Source: a virus
IMG/VR virus record: IMGVR_UViG_3300030099_008323
Span: 122,104-186,103 of that record
Reading direction: 5' to 3' (one strand)
DNA: 64,000 nucleotides
Translations under genes and position numbers: made by a program
The notes under the pieces: generated by a model
The model's database searches: none
What the model was told of the DNA's origin: nothing
What the model saw: only the letters and a program-made list of their open reading frames with translations
Shown here: one piece after another, positions 63,971 through 64,000 of the stretch
Layout: the number at the start of each line of letters is the position of its first letter
How positions within the stretch are numbered: the stretch's first letter is position 1

Positions 63971-64000
63971 GCTAGAATCGGTGGCTTCTTGCGGCGTCTT

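Noticed and set aside
1-64000. Bacterial chromosome rather than phage
   Set aside because: The glycan operon and lipoproteins look bacterial, but S74 fibres, endolysin, tagged basic internal-like proteins, tiny overlapping genes and a near absence of housekeeping genes fit a large phage much better. A capsid or terminase gene would settle it; none is in the window.

Overview
This window looks like part of a large, AT-rich tailed-phage genome (jumbo-phage scale, probably marine). The phage reading rests on two consecutive tail-fibre genes ending in S74-type self-cleaving chaperone domains, a peptidoglycan amidase beside small membrane proteins (lysis-like), a phage-type sigma factor, one tRNA, almost no intergenic DNA, and many proteins sharing short N-terminal tags that resemble capsid-targeting sequences. 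No capsid, portal, terminase or DNA polymerase gene is present, so the genome must be much larger than 64 kb. A lipoprotein with MopE-like Cys/Asp repeats plus other envelope lipoproteins hints, weakly, at a Myxococcota/Bradymonadota-like (former delta-proteobacterial) host.

Layout. 1-13.2 kb: a minus-strand surface-glycan/small-molecule operon (two radical SAM enzymes, exostosin-like transferase, acetolactate-synthase-like ThDP enzyme, PanB-like enzyme, SDR epimerase, methyltransferase, LicD-like transferase, Mpo1/DUF962 protein, three glycosyltransferases). 13.2-19.5 kb: PD-(D/E)XK nuclease, metallopeptidase, PIN-PhoH ATPase, trypsin-like lipoprotein, SpoU methyltransferase, tRNA-Ile(UAU), fatty-acid-hydroxylase-like protein. 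19.5-24.4 kb: an operon of small, often very basic proteins that begin with one of two repeated N-terminal tags. 24.5-28.1 kb: plus-strand tail fibres and a strong terminator. 28.2-34.8 kb: basic DNA-associated protein, a 1150-residue ligase/nucleotidyltransferase fusion, a metallopeptidase and a Pol-beta-like nucleotidyltransferase. 35-38.5 kb: lysis genes plus a tagged Nudix hydrolase and a tagged MepA-like endopeptidase. 38.5-42 kb: lipoproteins. 42.6-49 kb: more tagged proteins, including one of 1242 residues.

Near 49.0-49.45 kb the genome changes character. To the right, GC is visibly higher, genes are tiny, and 14 copies of one promoter (TTTACY, usually a 16-bp spacer, TATTAT, with GTKCY before the -10) precede short minus-strand units. 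This looks like the early/host-takeover region: sigma factor, MoxR ATPase and its DUF2201/VWA partner, zinc-ribbon and membrane microproteins, GIY-YIG nuclease. It also holds a striking tandem array of about 17 small 'KVGDLV...LEVISESR' proteins, most of them joined by a 14-nt overlap in which the same bases encode the C-terminus of one protein and the N-terminus of the next.

The two most interesting systems are (i) the two families of N-terminal tags shared by about 16 otherwise unrelated proteins, several of them enzymes, which suggests a cargo set packaged in the head and delivered on infection; and (ii) the GDLV array with its interchangeable overlap junctions and shared promoters.
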